This document shows positions 26,090-33,975 of a DNA stretch of 64,000 nt, in pieces. Positions within the stretch are counted from its first letter, which is position 1. Each line of letters begins with the position of its first letter. The position numbers and the translations under genes were made by a program. The notes under the pieces were generated by a model. That model was given only the letters and a program-made list of their open reading frames with translations. It was not told the origin of the DNA and did not search any database. Source of the DNA: Anaerocolumna sp. MB42-C2 (lineage in GTDB: Bacteria; Bacillota; Clostridia; Lachnospirales; Lachnospiraceae); NCBI RefSeq assembly GCF_030913705.1, contig NZ_CP133190.1:5853501-5917500 (forward strand). Direction: 5' to 3'.

Positions 26090-26875
26090 ATGGAGTTTGA
26101 TTCAAAAAAGGAAAGTGAAATGTTTGATAAGGCTGCAGAATATTATGATAAATTCAGACCGGGTTATCCGAATGAAATTATTGAAGCTATGGTAATTAAC
26201 ACAGGATTAATAAAAGATTCAAAAATTTTGGAAATAGGGGCAGGCAGCGGGAAAGCAACTGAGTATTTGAAAAATTATGGGTTTACTATCAGATGTGTTG
26301 AGCCAGGTGAAAATCTGGTGAAGAATGGTAGGATTAAGTTTCGTGATTATCCAAACATAAGTTTTGAATGCGGTAGATTTGAAGAATTAGAGAAAGGTAA
26401 TGAAAAATATGACGTTATCTTTGCAGCGCAATCATTTCATTGGCTGCCTCAGCCGATTGGTTACCAAAGATGTGCAGAGATGTTAAAAGACAATGGTTAT
26501 TTAGCTCCCTTTTGGAATATGTACATTACATATGATAATGAAGCTGATAAGAACTTACTTAAATTATCAAAGAAGTATGGTGGTTTCGCCGATTTTGTAA
26601 GTGAAGAAGAGTCTGTAAATCGAATACAATCCATAGTAAAAGGAATAGAGGATAGCGGATTGTTTGAAACCCCAGCAGTATATAAGCACTTATGGGTACA
26701 GGAATACACTGCTGAGGAATATTATGGATTTGTACTAACCGGAAACCGGTTTTTACAATTACCGGATGAAGTAAAAGAAGAAGCCCATGCAGAAATTATG
26801 GAACATGCCAATAAGTTTAATGGAAGAATTATTCGCCCGTATCTATGTGTTCTGTATTTGGCAGCTAAAAAATGA
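26090..26875 (+). CDS. Class I SAM-dependent methyltransferase
   Basis: A 261-residue methyltransferase with R-P-G-Y-P near the start, motif I I-L-E-I-G-A-G-S-G-K (46-55), C-V-E-P-G at the ribose strand, and motif IV Y-D-V-I-F-A-A-Q-S-F-H-W-L. It belongs to the same subfamily as the gene at 8452-9234, but the two differ enough to suggest separate origins or an old duplication. The start follows CGGAGGG. The substrate is unknown. Confidence 0.85.
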   Translation: MEFDSKKESEMFDKAAEYYDKFRPGYPNEIIEAMVINTGLIKDSKILEIGAGSGKATEYLKNYGFTIRCVEPGENLVKNGRIKFRDYPNISFECGRFEELEKGNEKYDVIFAAQSFHWLPQPIGYQRCAEMLKDNGYLAPFWNMYITYDNEADKNLLKLSKKYGGFADFVSEEESVNRIQSIVKGIEDSGLFETPAVYKHLWVQEYTAEEYYGFVLTGNRFLQLPDEVKEEAHAEIMEHANKFNGRIIRPYLCVLYLAAKK

Positions 26876-26889
26876 GCTGACAAAATCAT

Positions 26890-26930
26890 ATTCTTAAGGA
26901 CAGGAATATCTTAAGAATAACAGGTATAAT
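26890..26930 (+). promoter_or_regulatory. Operator-like dyad and -10 element before an AraC gene
   Basis: A perfect 9-bp inverted repeat (ATTCTTAAG at 26890-26898, CTTAAGAAT at 26910-26918) lies just before TATAAT (26925-26930). No -35 hexamer is seen at the normal distance, as expected for an activator-dependent or autoregulated promoter. Confidence 0.5.
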
Positions 26931-26961
26931 AATAGCATTATTTTCAAAGGGAGAACCATAT

Positions 26962-27963
26962 ATGTCTGAGGAATCAAAAAAGCCTATTAATGCTATTTCA
27001 ATGAATACAGTACAATTAATAATTAACTATATTGAGGACAACCTTCTTGAAAGATTAACACCAGGCATTATAGCAAAGCAATTTTACCTAAGTGTTTCCA
27101 CACTAAATAACTTGTTTAAGATTGTTTGTGATATGACCATAATGGAATATATACGAAACCGGAGACTTTCACTTGCAGGATATGAGCTTTTGATTTCTAA
27201 TATACATATTATAAACCTTGCATATAAATATGGGTATGAAACCCCAGAGGCATTTACCAAAGCATTTACAAGATTTCATGGAATTCCGCCTAGCTTTGTC
27301 AGACGAACCTATCCGGACATAAAAATATTTAGTCCATTATTGATAAAAATTGAAATACAAGGTGGTTGGAAGAATACAATCACTAGCAAGGATTTATTAC
27401 TGACAAATCAAAATTCTTCAGAACAGGAACAAAACTCCTTTTATTGCTATGATGGAGATAACAAATTAAAAGGAGGAGTACCTATGGAAAATACAGGGTA
27501 TAAATATCACATCCGTGTTAAGGAAATGCAGCAGAAAGAAGATTGGAACGTATTGCTTTTATTGGCAAAAAAACTGGATCAAGGTCAAATTAAATTTAAA
27601 GTAGACGGCGGCACAATGGTTTTTGCACATGGGCTGGAATTTAAACTCGAAAAAATCTGTCTGACATTTAAATGGAATGAAGAGCAGAGAATAATTGATT
27701 TTTTTCATTACGATGGGAAAGCGAAAAGCACCTTCAATGGTTTTAAATATTTTGATGTAATTTTTGAAGGTATGAAAGTACGTTGTATGTTCTATGATAA
27801 TAACCAGGGCAATGATACCGATGAATCCCTATATCGAAATGCCGATCTTGTGGATGTAGACGGGCAAAATATTTATGTACAATCATTAGAATTTTATTAT
27901 GAAAATACTGAGCCAAATACAGAATACTACAAAGTAGTAGAGCAGTGGCTTCACCGTAAATAA
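26962..27963 (+). CDS. AraC-family regulator with unassigned C-terminal domain
   Basis: A 333-residue protein. The AraC double helix-turn-helix is N-terminal (about 14-113; L-T-P-G-I-I-A-K-Q-F...N-L-F-K and A-Y-K-Y-G-Y-E-T-P-E-A-F-T-K-A-F, then F-H-G-I-P-P-S). A linker of about 60 residues leads to a C-terminal domain starting near 175 that has no recognised motif and probably binds a ligand. An internal AAGGAGG followed by ATG at 27484 could allow separate translation of the C-terminal part. Start at 26962 with AAGGGAG. Confidence 0.8.
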   Translation: MSEESKKPINAISMNTVQLIINYIEDNLLERLTPGIIAKQFYLSVSTLNNLFKIVCDMTIMEYIRNRRLSLAGYELLISNIHIINLAYKYGYETPEAFTKAFTRFHGIPPSFVRRTYPDIKIFSPLLIKIEIQGGWKNTITSKDLLLTNQNSSEQEQNSFYCYDGDNKLKGGVPMENTGYKYHIRVKEMQQKEDWNVLLLLAKKLDQGQIKFKVDGGTMVFAHGLEFKLEKICLTFKWNEEQRIIDFFHYDGKAKSTFNGFKYFDVIFEGMKVRCMFYDNNQGNDTDESLYRNADLVDVDGQNIYVQSLEFYYENTEPNTEYYKVVEQWLHRK

Positions 27964-28086
27964 TAAATATCTGTTTAATCAGACATGATATCCGGTCGTT
28001 TGAGAAATAAGAGTAACAGTTATTATGCCGGAGAAATTATGCCGGAAATTTGGTTACAATAAATAATATAGGAAATAAATTTTAAA
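27964..28086. other. Short gap with a 14-bp tandem duplication
   Basis: The segment contains two adjacent copies of ATTATGCCGGA (about 28022-28049), and no gene or clear terminator. The argS promoter follows. Confidence 0.4.
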
Positions 28087-28115
28087 TTGACACAGTTATA
28101 GTTATGTGTTATGCT
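28087..28115 (+). promoter_or_regulatory. Consensus promoter of the argS leader
   Basis: TTGACA (28087-28092), a 17-bp spacer and TATGCT (28110-28115), about 30 bp before the leader peptide start. Confidence 0.85.
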
Positions 28116-28147
28116 TCATAAAAGTTATCAAAAAAAGGATGGATATT

Positions 28148-28204
28148 ATGACAGCATTAATAATAATTAACTTGAGACGTAGAAACAGACGTAGGCTCTT
28201 GTAA
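28148..28204 (+). CDS. Arginine-rich leader peptide of argS
   Basis: An 18-codon frame encoding MTALIIINLRRRNRRRLL starts behind AAAAAGGATGG. Six of the nine codons from 10 to 16 region are Arg (AGA, CGT, AGA, AGA, CGT, AGG), just before the stop. It lies between a strong promoter and a terminator and precedes an arginyl-tRNA synthetase gene, so a stalled ribosome could report a shortage of charged tRNA-Arg. Confidence 0.75.
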   Translation: MTALIIINLRRRNRRRLL

Positions 28205-28326
28205 TTATGTGATGGAATACTTCGCATAGTTTCAAGAGATATACGTCTTGTTTCTATGCGGTGCTGAATTATATCTGTAACAGAACCGTATTAGATTTTT
28301 ACAATAATCTATGCGGTTCTTTTTTA
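28180..28326 (+). promoter_or_regulatory. Candidate transcription attenuator of argS
   Basis: The Arg-codon segment TAGAAACAGACGT (28180-28192) can pair with ACGTCTTGTTTCTA (28243-28256). CGCATAG (28223-28229) can pair either with CTATGCG (28254-28260) or with CTATGCGG inside the terminator (28309-28316). The terminator has 15-bp arms (28282-28297 and 28306-28320) followed by six T. A ribosome stalled on the Arg codons would change which of these forms. A further 14-bp hairpin (28320-28333 with 28355-28368) shares the T-run. Which state is the antiterminator is not settled. Confidence 0.7.
28282..28326 (+). terminator. Attenuator terminator upstream of argS
   Basis: The arms AGAACCGTATTAGATT and AATCTATGCGGTTCT pair over their whole length with one bulge, and a T-run follows. 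It lies about 175 bp before the argS start codon. Confidence 0.85.
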
Positions 28327-28500
28327 TTGCATAAGAAAGTTCTCCGACCTTACCTATGCAATAAAAAAGCCTTCCGGACAGGATGCACACCAGATACACA
28401 CCTCACGGAGTGGAAGTATATTGCTGCAGGGTCTGCTAGGATACGCAATTCTCAGTGTAAATCTTAATGCACATAAAATATGCGCAGGAATGGAGAAAAA

Positions 28501-30198
28501 ATGAAAAAAGTATTAAGTAAAATGATAATCAAATATCTGGATGGAGTTTCAGACGATGAAATAGAACAATTACTTGTAATTCCGCCGGAAGTTGATATGG
28601 GTGATTATTCACTGCCTTGTTTTTCTTTTGCGAAAAGATTAAAAAAATCGCCTGTCACAATAGCAGACCATTTAAAGGTTGATCTGGAAAATGATTCAGA
28701 CCAATCAGTTATAACAGAAATATGCAGTATGAACGGGTATCTTAACATATATCTAAACAGAAGCAATTATATTAAATTTATTTTAGATGATGCACACAAC
28801 CTTGATCTAAACTTAAGTGCTGAGGGTATTGGCAAAGTGATATGTATGGATTATTCATCGCCTAATATAGCTAAGAATTTCCATGTGGGTCATCTTCGTA
28901 CAACAGTAATAGGAAATTCACTTTATAAAATCTATACTAAACTGGGATATAAGGTAATCCGCATCAATCATTTAGGAGATTGGGGAACCCAATTCGGAAA
29001 ATTAATTGTTGGATATAAAAACTGGAGTTCTAAAGAGCAGGTTGAAGAGGGCGGCATCGAAGAATTATTACGAATTTATGTTTTATTTAATAAGAAAGTA
29101 AAAGATAATCCCATGCTAAATGAAGAAGCGCGTTTATGGTTTCTAAAAATGGAACAGGGAGAGGAAGAAGCACTTTCTATTTGGAAATGGTTTAAAGAGA
29201 TCAGCCTGAAAGAATTTAACAGGATTTACCGATTACTGGGCATAGAATTTGACTATTATTTAGGTGAAAGTTTCTACATGGACAAAGTACCGGCCCTGGT
29301 GGCAGAATTAAAAGAAAAAGGGCTGCTTTTAGAAAGTCAGGGAGCGAATATTGTGAACCTTGAAGCTTACAACATGCCTCCTTGTTTGATTACTAAGAAT
29401 GATGGCAGTTCAATTTATCACTCTCGCGACATGGCTGCAATTCTGTATCGTAATAATGAATATCATTTTGACAAATGCTTATATATTACCGGTTTGGAAC
29501 AGAAATTACATTTCGCGCAGGTTTTTAAAGCAATCGAATTGATGGGATATGATTGGGCAGACGGTTTGGTCCATATACCATACGGTTTAGTAAGTCTAAA
29601 GGGTGAAAAATTATCAACACGTACCGGAAATATAATATATGCAGAAGATATACTTTTTGAAGCTATTAAGCGTTCTAACCAGTTAATAGCAGAGAAGAAT
29701 CCAAATATAAGTAATAAAGAACAAGTAGCAGAAATAGTTGGTCTGGGTGCGGTTATATTTCATGATTTGTTTCATCAGCGTATTAAAAATATTAATTTCT
29801 CCTGGGAGGAGGTATTAAGTTTTGACGGTGCAACCGGTCCATATATACAGTATACCTATGCACGTGCAAAGAGTATTCTAAGAAAGGGAAATATTGATAA
29901 AATAAATATGGATATAGAAACAAATCTATTAATAGAACAGGCCAGTTATAATCTGGTAAAAGAAATTGCATCTTTTCCGAATAAAGTGAAAGAATCGGCA
30001 GCGAGGTATGAACCCTCTGTAGTTGCGCGTTACGTATGGGGACTTGCTACTATATTCAATAAGTTTTATCAGGAGTGCAACATATTAAATGCAGAGAAAA
30101 AGACGAAAGAGGCTCGGCTCGTATTAGTATATTTAACACAGAAAACAATAAAGGATGCAATGGAGCTTTTGGGAATACGATGCCCTGAAGAAATGTAA
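28501..30198 (+). CDS. argS: Arginyl-tRNA synthetase
   Basis: A 565-residue class I synthetase that charges tRNA-Arg with arginine in the cytosol. The N-terminal Add-1 domain is followed by the HIGH-type motif F-H-V-G-H-L-R (about 126-132), the N-H-L-G-D-W-G-T-Q-F-G signature of ArgS just after it, and the KMSKS-equivalent L-S-T-R-T-G (370-375). The C-terminal anticodon-binding helical domain begins with the D-G-A-T-G-P-Y-I-Q-Y-T-Y-A-R motif. The ATG at 28501 follows TGGAG; the ATG at 28480 lacks a site. It is preceded by an Arg-rich leader peptide and terminator. Confidence 0.95.
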   Translation: MKKVLSKMIIKYLDGVSDDEIEQLLVIPPEVDMGDYSLPCFSFAKRLKKSPVTIADHLKVDLENDSDQSVITEICSMNGYLNIYLNRSNYIKFILDDAHNLDLNLSAEGIGKVICMDYSSPNIAKNFHVGHLRTTVIGNSLYKIYTKLGYKVIRINHLGDWGTQFGKLIVGYKNWSSKEQVEEGGIEELLRIYVLFNKKVKDNPMLNEEARLWFLKMEQGEEEALSIWKWFKEISLKEFNRIYRLLGIEFDYYLGESFYMDKVPALVAELKEKGLLLESQGANIVNLEAYNMPPCLITKNDGSSIYHSRDMAAILYRNNEYHFDKCLYITGLEQKLHFAQVFKAIELMGYDWADGLVHIPYGLVSLKGEKLSTRTGNIIYAEDILFEAIKRSNQLIAEKNPNISNKEQVAEIVGLGAVIFHDLFHQRIKNINFSWEEVLSFDGATGPYIQYTYARAKSILRKGNIDKINMDIETNLLIEQASYNLVKEIASFPNKVKESAARYEPSVVARYVWGLATIFNKFYQECNILNAEKKTKEARLVLVYLTQKTIKDAMELLGIRCPEEM

Positions 30199-30478
30199 TA
30201 TTAATTGGTTACAGCCAGTCCTGGTTAAACGATATGGTAAAGTAATATAAATGTACTTAATTTGAATATTGGGTGAGATACAAAAATAGAAATTTGCTTT
30301 TGAGTAGTTATTGATTTCCTAAAATTGGTAATGTATAATTATATCAGACTTAACTTACATCCGAATTCGGTCATTTGGAACTATGATGACATTGGTACAG
30401 TAATTTTACTTTTGGTTATGTTATTGTTGATCATTTTTTAGTAACGTTTTAGGTGGAAACAGATAGGAGGTATTCAAA

Positions 30479-31084
30479 ATGGGACAATTCAAGTTTATAA
30501 AATGTTCGGATATAGAAGGACTATATACGGTAGAACCAAAGATTTATCGTGATGAAAGGGGTTATTCTTTAGAAACTTATAATTATGACGATTTTATTAG
30601 AGCCGGGCTTGATATGGTATTTGTCCAGGAAAACCTGTCATTGTCAATGAAAGGTGTTCTAAGAGGATTACATTTTCAGAAAACATATCAGCAGGGAAAG
30701 CTGGTACGTGTCATAAGCGGTGAAGTTTTTGATGTGGTAGTAGACATACGGGAAGGTTCTGAAACCTATGGTAAATGGCATGGAGTAGTTTTATCTGCGG
30801 AGAAGAAAAATATGTTTTATATACCGGAAGGGTTTGCTCATGGTTTTCTGGTTCTTTCTGATAGAGCGGAATTTGCTTATAAGCTTACTGATTACTACCA
30901 TCCGGAGGATGAGAGCGGGATTCCCTGGAATGATAAAACGATCGCTATTGATTGGCCCATTCCGGAGGGAATGAACATAATAACTTCTGAAAGAGATTGC
31001 AATCACCCTCCTTTTAGTGATGGTATATCATTAAAACCAAAAAGAAGTAAAGAAAAAACAGCAGGGTTACTTCTAAACTGCTAA
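30479..31084 (+). CDS. rfbC: dTDP-4-dehydrorhamnose 3,5-epimerase
   Basis: A 201-residue cupin epimerase of the RmlC family, which converts dTDP-4-keto-6-deoxyglucose to the rhamnose-configured ketosugar in dTDP-rhamnose synthesis. Diagnostic residues are the general-base His in R-G-L-H-F-Q (H65), the acid Tyr in F-A-Y-K-L-T-D-Y-Y (Y134), and D-E-S-G-I-P-W-N-D after it. The length is normal. The start follows AGGAGG. The other rml genes are not in the window, so it stands alone. The 280 bp before it contain no gene. Confidence 0.9.
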   Translation: MGQFKFIKCSDIEGLYTVEPKIYRDERGYSLETYNYDDFIRAGLDMVFVQENLSLSMKGVLRGLHFQKTYQQGKLVRVISGEVFDVVVDIREGSETYGKWHGVVLSAEKKNMFYIPEGFAHGFLVLSDRAEFAYKLTDYYHPEDESGIPWNDKTIAIDWPIPEGMNIITSERDCNHPPFSDGISLKPKRSKEKTAGLLLNC

Positions 31085-31140
31085 TGTTGAAAAAACAGAT
31101 GTCTGCTGTGGAGTATTTGATTAGGTTGTAAAGTTAAATA

Positions 31141-32427
31141 TTATAATTGGACTCTTTCTATTTCGTATTCGGTATTTAGTACGAACCACAATTGCGTATT
31201 AAAATCCATAATAGTCCAGATTGCGAGTCCTTTTAGGCCGTATTCAGATAACAAATCTGCGATTGCATTAAAACTGCGGGCATCCTTAAACCATAATAAA
31301 TAGAACTCTTGATTAAAATTAACATAAAAGAAATAGGGTGCTTGTGCTTGTTCATTATATTGTATCGGTATGCTGCTATCTGCTGCAAGCTGTATCGCAC
31401 TATCGGATGTGACAGCATTAGCTATTGAGAAACCTGGAACATATGGTAGCAGCCAGTCATAACCGATAGGTATAATACCTATGATAATTTTTTCCGGTGG
31501 TATTATACTTATTGCATAATTTAATAATTCTTTCAGTATGATTACCGGGGTGACAGAACTTGTGTAGCTGTATGTCATCCCCCACTCATAACTGGTAAAA
31601 ACAACTGAATCAACATATGCTGCAAACTTAGAATAATCTATTTTGTCAAAGGATACTCCATGGCTTTCAATGTTAACTTTTGGCGATACCGTAACAGATA
31701 CTTTGAAACCCTCAGAATGGAATATATCAGCGGCTTTCTTAATATTATCAGCGATAATATCTATATTTTCTAAATTGATATATTCAATATAGATGTTAAC
31801 TCCATAATAACCTTTTGTATGCAATATATGAAGAATGGTATTAATAACACGGACTTGTACCTCGGGATTATGGATTAAGCTATAAAATACCTCAGTGTTG
31901 CTTTTACCGTCGGAGGTAAGTGTAGAGACAAACATCATTGGCGCTACGCCGTATTCTTTTGCCATCTGAATCATTTTAGAGTCATCATCACCAACAAGTT
32001 CTCCGTTTATTGAGATTTTATAATTAAATATGGTTAAATAGGACAGGAAAGGAAGTGATTCCCTTAAGGTATTCAGATTTATATGTGTAAAAGCATAACC
32101 GCTGGTTGTTATTTTTCTTATTTTCTTCTTCTGATAATTTATAACTAAGGTTTCACCGGTATATATATACTCTCGGCCACTAAGATAGGGATTATTTCTC
32201 AGCAATTCTAATAATGAAATGCCATGTTTCTCTGCGATACTGCCCATGGTATCACCAGCCTGGACGGTATATAAAGTCTCTGGGAAGATGATAGCGATAG
32301 CTTGACCGATAGCTAAATTTTCCGGATTATTAATCCCATTAGTCTGTATCAATCTCTCAGCGGGGATATTATAGAATGCAGATATTGAATTTACTGTCTC
32401 TCCGGGTTGGACTACATGTATAATCAT
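31141..32427 (-). CDS. LysM-GH18 protein (SleL/YaaH-like) with altered active site
   Basis: A 428-residue protein with two LysM peptidoglycan-binding modules (about 2-47 and 51-96) and a GH18 barrel (about 105-420). This is the architecture of the spore cortex-lytic enzymes SleL/YaaH. The family motif D-x-E at the end of strand 4 (usually N-x-D-F-E) reads N-I-Y-I-E here: E215 is kept but the preceding Asp is Tyr213. Catalysis may therefore be weakened or lost. No signal peptide is present, as is usual for SleL-type spore proteins. It converges on rfbC. Confidence 0.8.
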   Translation of the reverse strand: MIIHVVQPGETVNSISAFYNIPAERLIQTNGINNPENLAIGQAIAIIFPETLYTVQAGDTMGSIAEKHGISLLELLRNNPYLSGREYIYTGETLVINYQKKKIRKITTSGYAFTHINLNTLRESLPFLSYLTIFNYKISINGELVGDDDSKMIQMAKEYGVAPMMFVSTLTSDGKSNTEVFYSLIHNPEVQVRVINTILHILHTKGYYGVNIYIEYINLENIDIIADNIKKAADIFHSEGFKVSVTVSPKVNIESHGVSFDKIDYSKFAAYVDSVVFTSYEWGMTYSYTSSVTPVIILKELLNYAISIIPPEKIIIGIIPIGYDWLLPYVPGFSIANAVTSDSAIQLAADSSIPIQYNEQAQAPYFFYVNFNQEFYLLWFKDARSFNAIADLLSEYGLKGLAIWTIMDFNTQLWFVLNTEYEIERVQL

Positions 32428-32595
32428 AACAGTCTCTCAGATTAAGTTTCTATTAATATATGATTATAGAATCAGTTAATTGCCTTAAAGTTTCTCTTTT
32501 ATAGTTTTTCATTCACTTAAATTCCGAATGGTACTACTTTGAATCTCACCAATAGACGAAAAAATGTATTTGTTTGAGTCTAAGCGAGATTTACG

Positions 32596-33009
32596 TCAAT
32601 CTGCTCCTTTTTGTGATTTGTATAATAAAATTAAACCCCAAAGGCCACCCAAGAGCAATACCTCAACGATACCCATAATATGTATTGTATAGGTTAGTGA
32701 TCTATTATTTAAAAAAGAAATAAGATGATTAATTCCCAGCAGCAAGCAAAGAATCGTTGATTGCAGAGTTAATATTTTCATATATTCGATGTTTTCTTTT
32801 ATAAATGCTGCAATAATTGCTCCTATAATACCAATATTCCATAAGGAAATTTCACGTTGCCAACCAATACTAATTGCCCAGCTAGAATGCTGACTTCCTA
32901 AAACAGGAAAGAAAAATTGCCAAATAAATGCGCCTCCACAAGCAATAAGCATAAATAAAAGATAATATTTATAGTGTCTGATTGTAATATTTGTTTTGGA
33001 ATGTTTCAT
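32596..33009 (-). CDS. Small four-helix membrane protein
   Basis: A 137-residue protein with four hydrophobic segments (about 15-35, 55-72, 79-100, 108-130) and a short charged C-terminus. No family is recognised. The start at 33009 follows AGGAGGG; the longer frame starting at 33081 would begin upstream of the promoter and is rejected. Its promoter is framed by two TetR-type operators, so it is the probable target of the divergent TetR regulator and may belong to a drug or stress response. Confidence 0.7.
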   Translation of the reverse strand: MKHSKTNITIRHYKYYLLFMLIACGGAFIWQFFFPVLGSQHSSWAISIGWQREISLWNIGIIGAIIAAFIKENIEYMKILTLQSTILCLLLGINHLISFLNNRSLTYTIHIMGIVEVLLLGGLWGLILLYKSQKGAD

Positions 33010-33022
33010 AGTTTCCCTCCTA

Positions 33023-33100
33023 AAATATGAAATATGTTTCATATTTAAAACATACACCGTATGGCTCGATTTGTCAATCAAAATATGAAAAATATTTCAG
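33023..33100 (-). promoter_or_regulatory. Promoter flanked by two TetR-type operators
   Basis: On the minus strand TTGACA (33077-33072), a 17-bp spacer and TATGTT (33054-33049) form the promoter of the membrane protein. Operator 1 (33023-33046) has arms AAATATGAAA and TTTCATATTT around TATG, just downstream of the -10. Operator 2 (33081-33099) begins with the same AAATATGAAA and has the shorter arm TTTCA, upstream of the -35. Confidence 0.8.
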
Positions 33101-33276
33101 GTTCTATTGATGCAGATCTATTTTTATTATATAATAAATCTGTAATTTCCAGGATTTAAAGCTTTATAGATTAATTTAAAGAATACTAGAGATATGTATG
33201 GAATCATTAATATATTATAATTTAGATTTTTACAAGCAGAATATAGATGTACAATTAAGATAGGAGAAGGTGCAGA

Positions 33277-33882
33277 ATGGTCAATCGAGAAGTCAGGGAA
33301 CCAAAACAAAAGAGATCAATCGAGAAAAAAAATAGTATTATAATGTCAAGTTATAAACTTTTTGGCGACGTGGGTTATTATAAAACGAATACAGTAGATA
33401 TTGCACAGGAAGCCGGTGTTTCGACAGGTATTGTGTACAGTTATTTCCAGGACAAAAAAGATATTCTGATTGAAGTGATTAAATTCTATATTTCTTCTCT
33501 GACAGAGCAGTTTCAGCCTATGTTGGCTGCCCCTATAAATAAAAATAATCTGCCTGCCATACTAAATCAGTTTATTGATCTATCTATTGCATCCCATTCA
33601 ATGAACAGGAATGCTCATAATGAATTCTTGGCTTTGTCTCTGCTTGAGAAAGAAATAGCAGAGTTATTCAGCGACTTTGAAAATGCATTAGTGCTTAAAG
33701 TTTATCAGCTATTGGATACCGATGGATTTTCTAAGACCAATTTGATTGAAAAAGTAAGGATGAGCTATGGTTTGGTAGAACAAGTATGCCATAATTATAT
33801 TCAGAATAAATGGTCCCAAGGTGAACTGGATATCACAAAAGAGCTTGTTATTAGGACAATATTAACTTTATTATGTGATTGA
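33277..33882 (+). CDS. TetR/AcrR-family transcriptional regulator
   Basis: A 201-residue protein with an N-terminal TetR helix-turn-helix (about 12-58: S-S-Y-K-L-F-G-D-V-G-Y-Y-K-T-N-T-V-D-I-A-Q-E-A-G-V-S-T-G-I-V-Y-S-Y-F-x-D-K) and an all-helical ligand-binding and dimer domain. It is divergent from the small membrane protein gene and 58 bp before the plus-strand MATE gene, so it may control both. The two operators at 33023-33100 are the natural binding sites. The start follows TAGGAGAAGG. Confidence 0.88.
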   Translation: MVNREVREPKQKRSIEKKNSIIMSSYKLFGDVGYYKTNTVDIAQEAGVSTGIVYSYFQDKKDILIEVIKFYISSLTEQFQPMLAAPINKNNLPAILNQFIDLSIASHSMNRNAHNEFLALSLLEKEIAELFSDFENALVLKVYQLLDTDGFSKTNLIEKVRMSYGLVEQVCHNYIQNKWSQGELDITKELVIRTILTLLCD

Positions 33883-33975
33883 GTTTGAAATAAGAATGTG
33901 ATAAGATATAATTGATACCAAACTTTGGTAAAAAACATACAATTTACGACAGATGCAAAGAAAGCGAATTATTTT

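Noticed and set aside
500..28000. Integron or superintegron cassette array
   Set aside because: No integron integrase and no repeated attC-like palindromes between genes were found by eye, although the gene content looks similar.
28261..28467. 68-codon ORF between the leader peptide and argS
   Set aside because: It spans the attenuator hairpins and lacks a ribosome site; the structure explains the sequence better.
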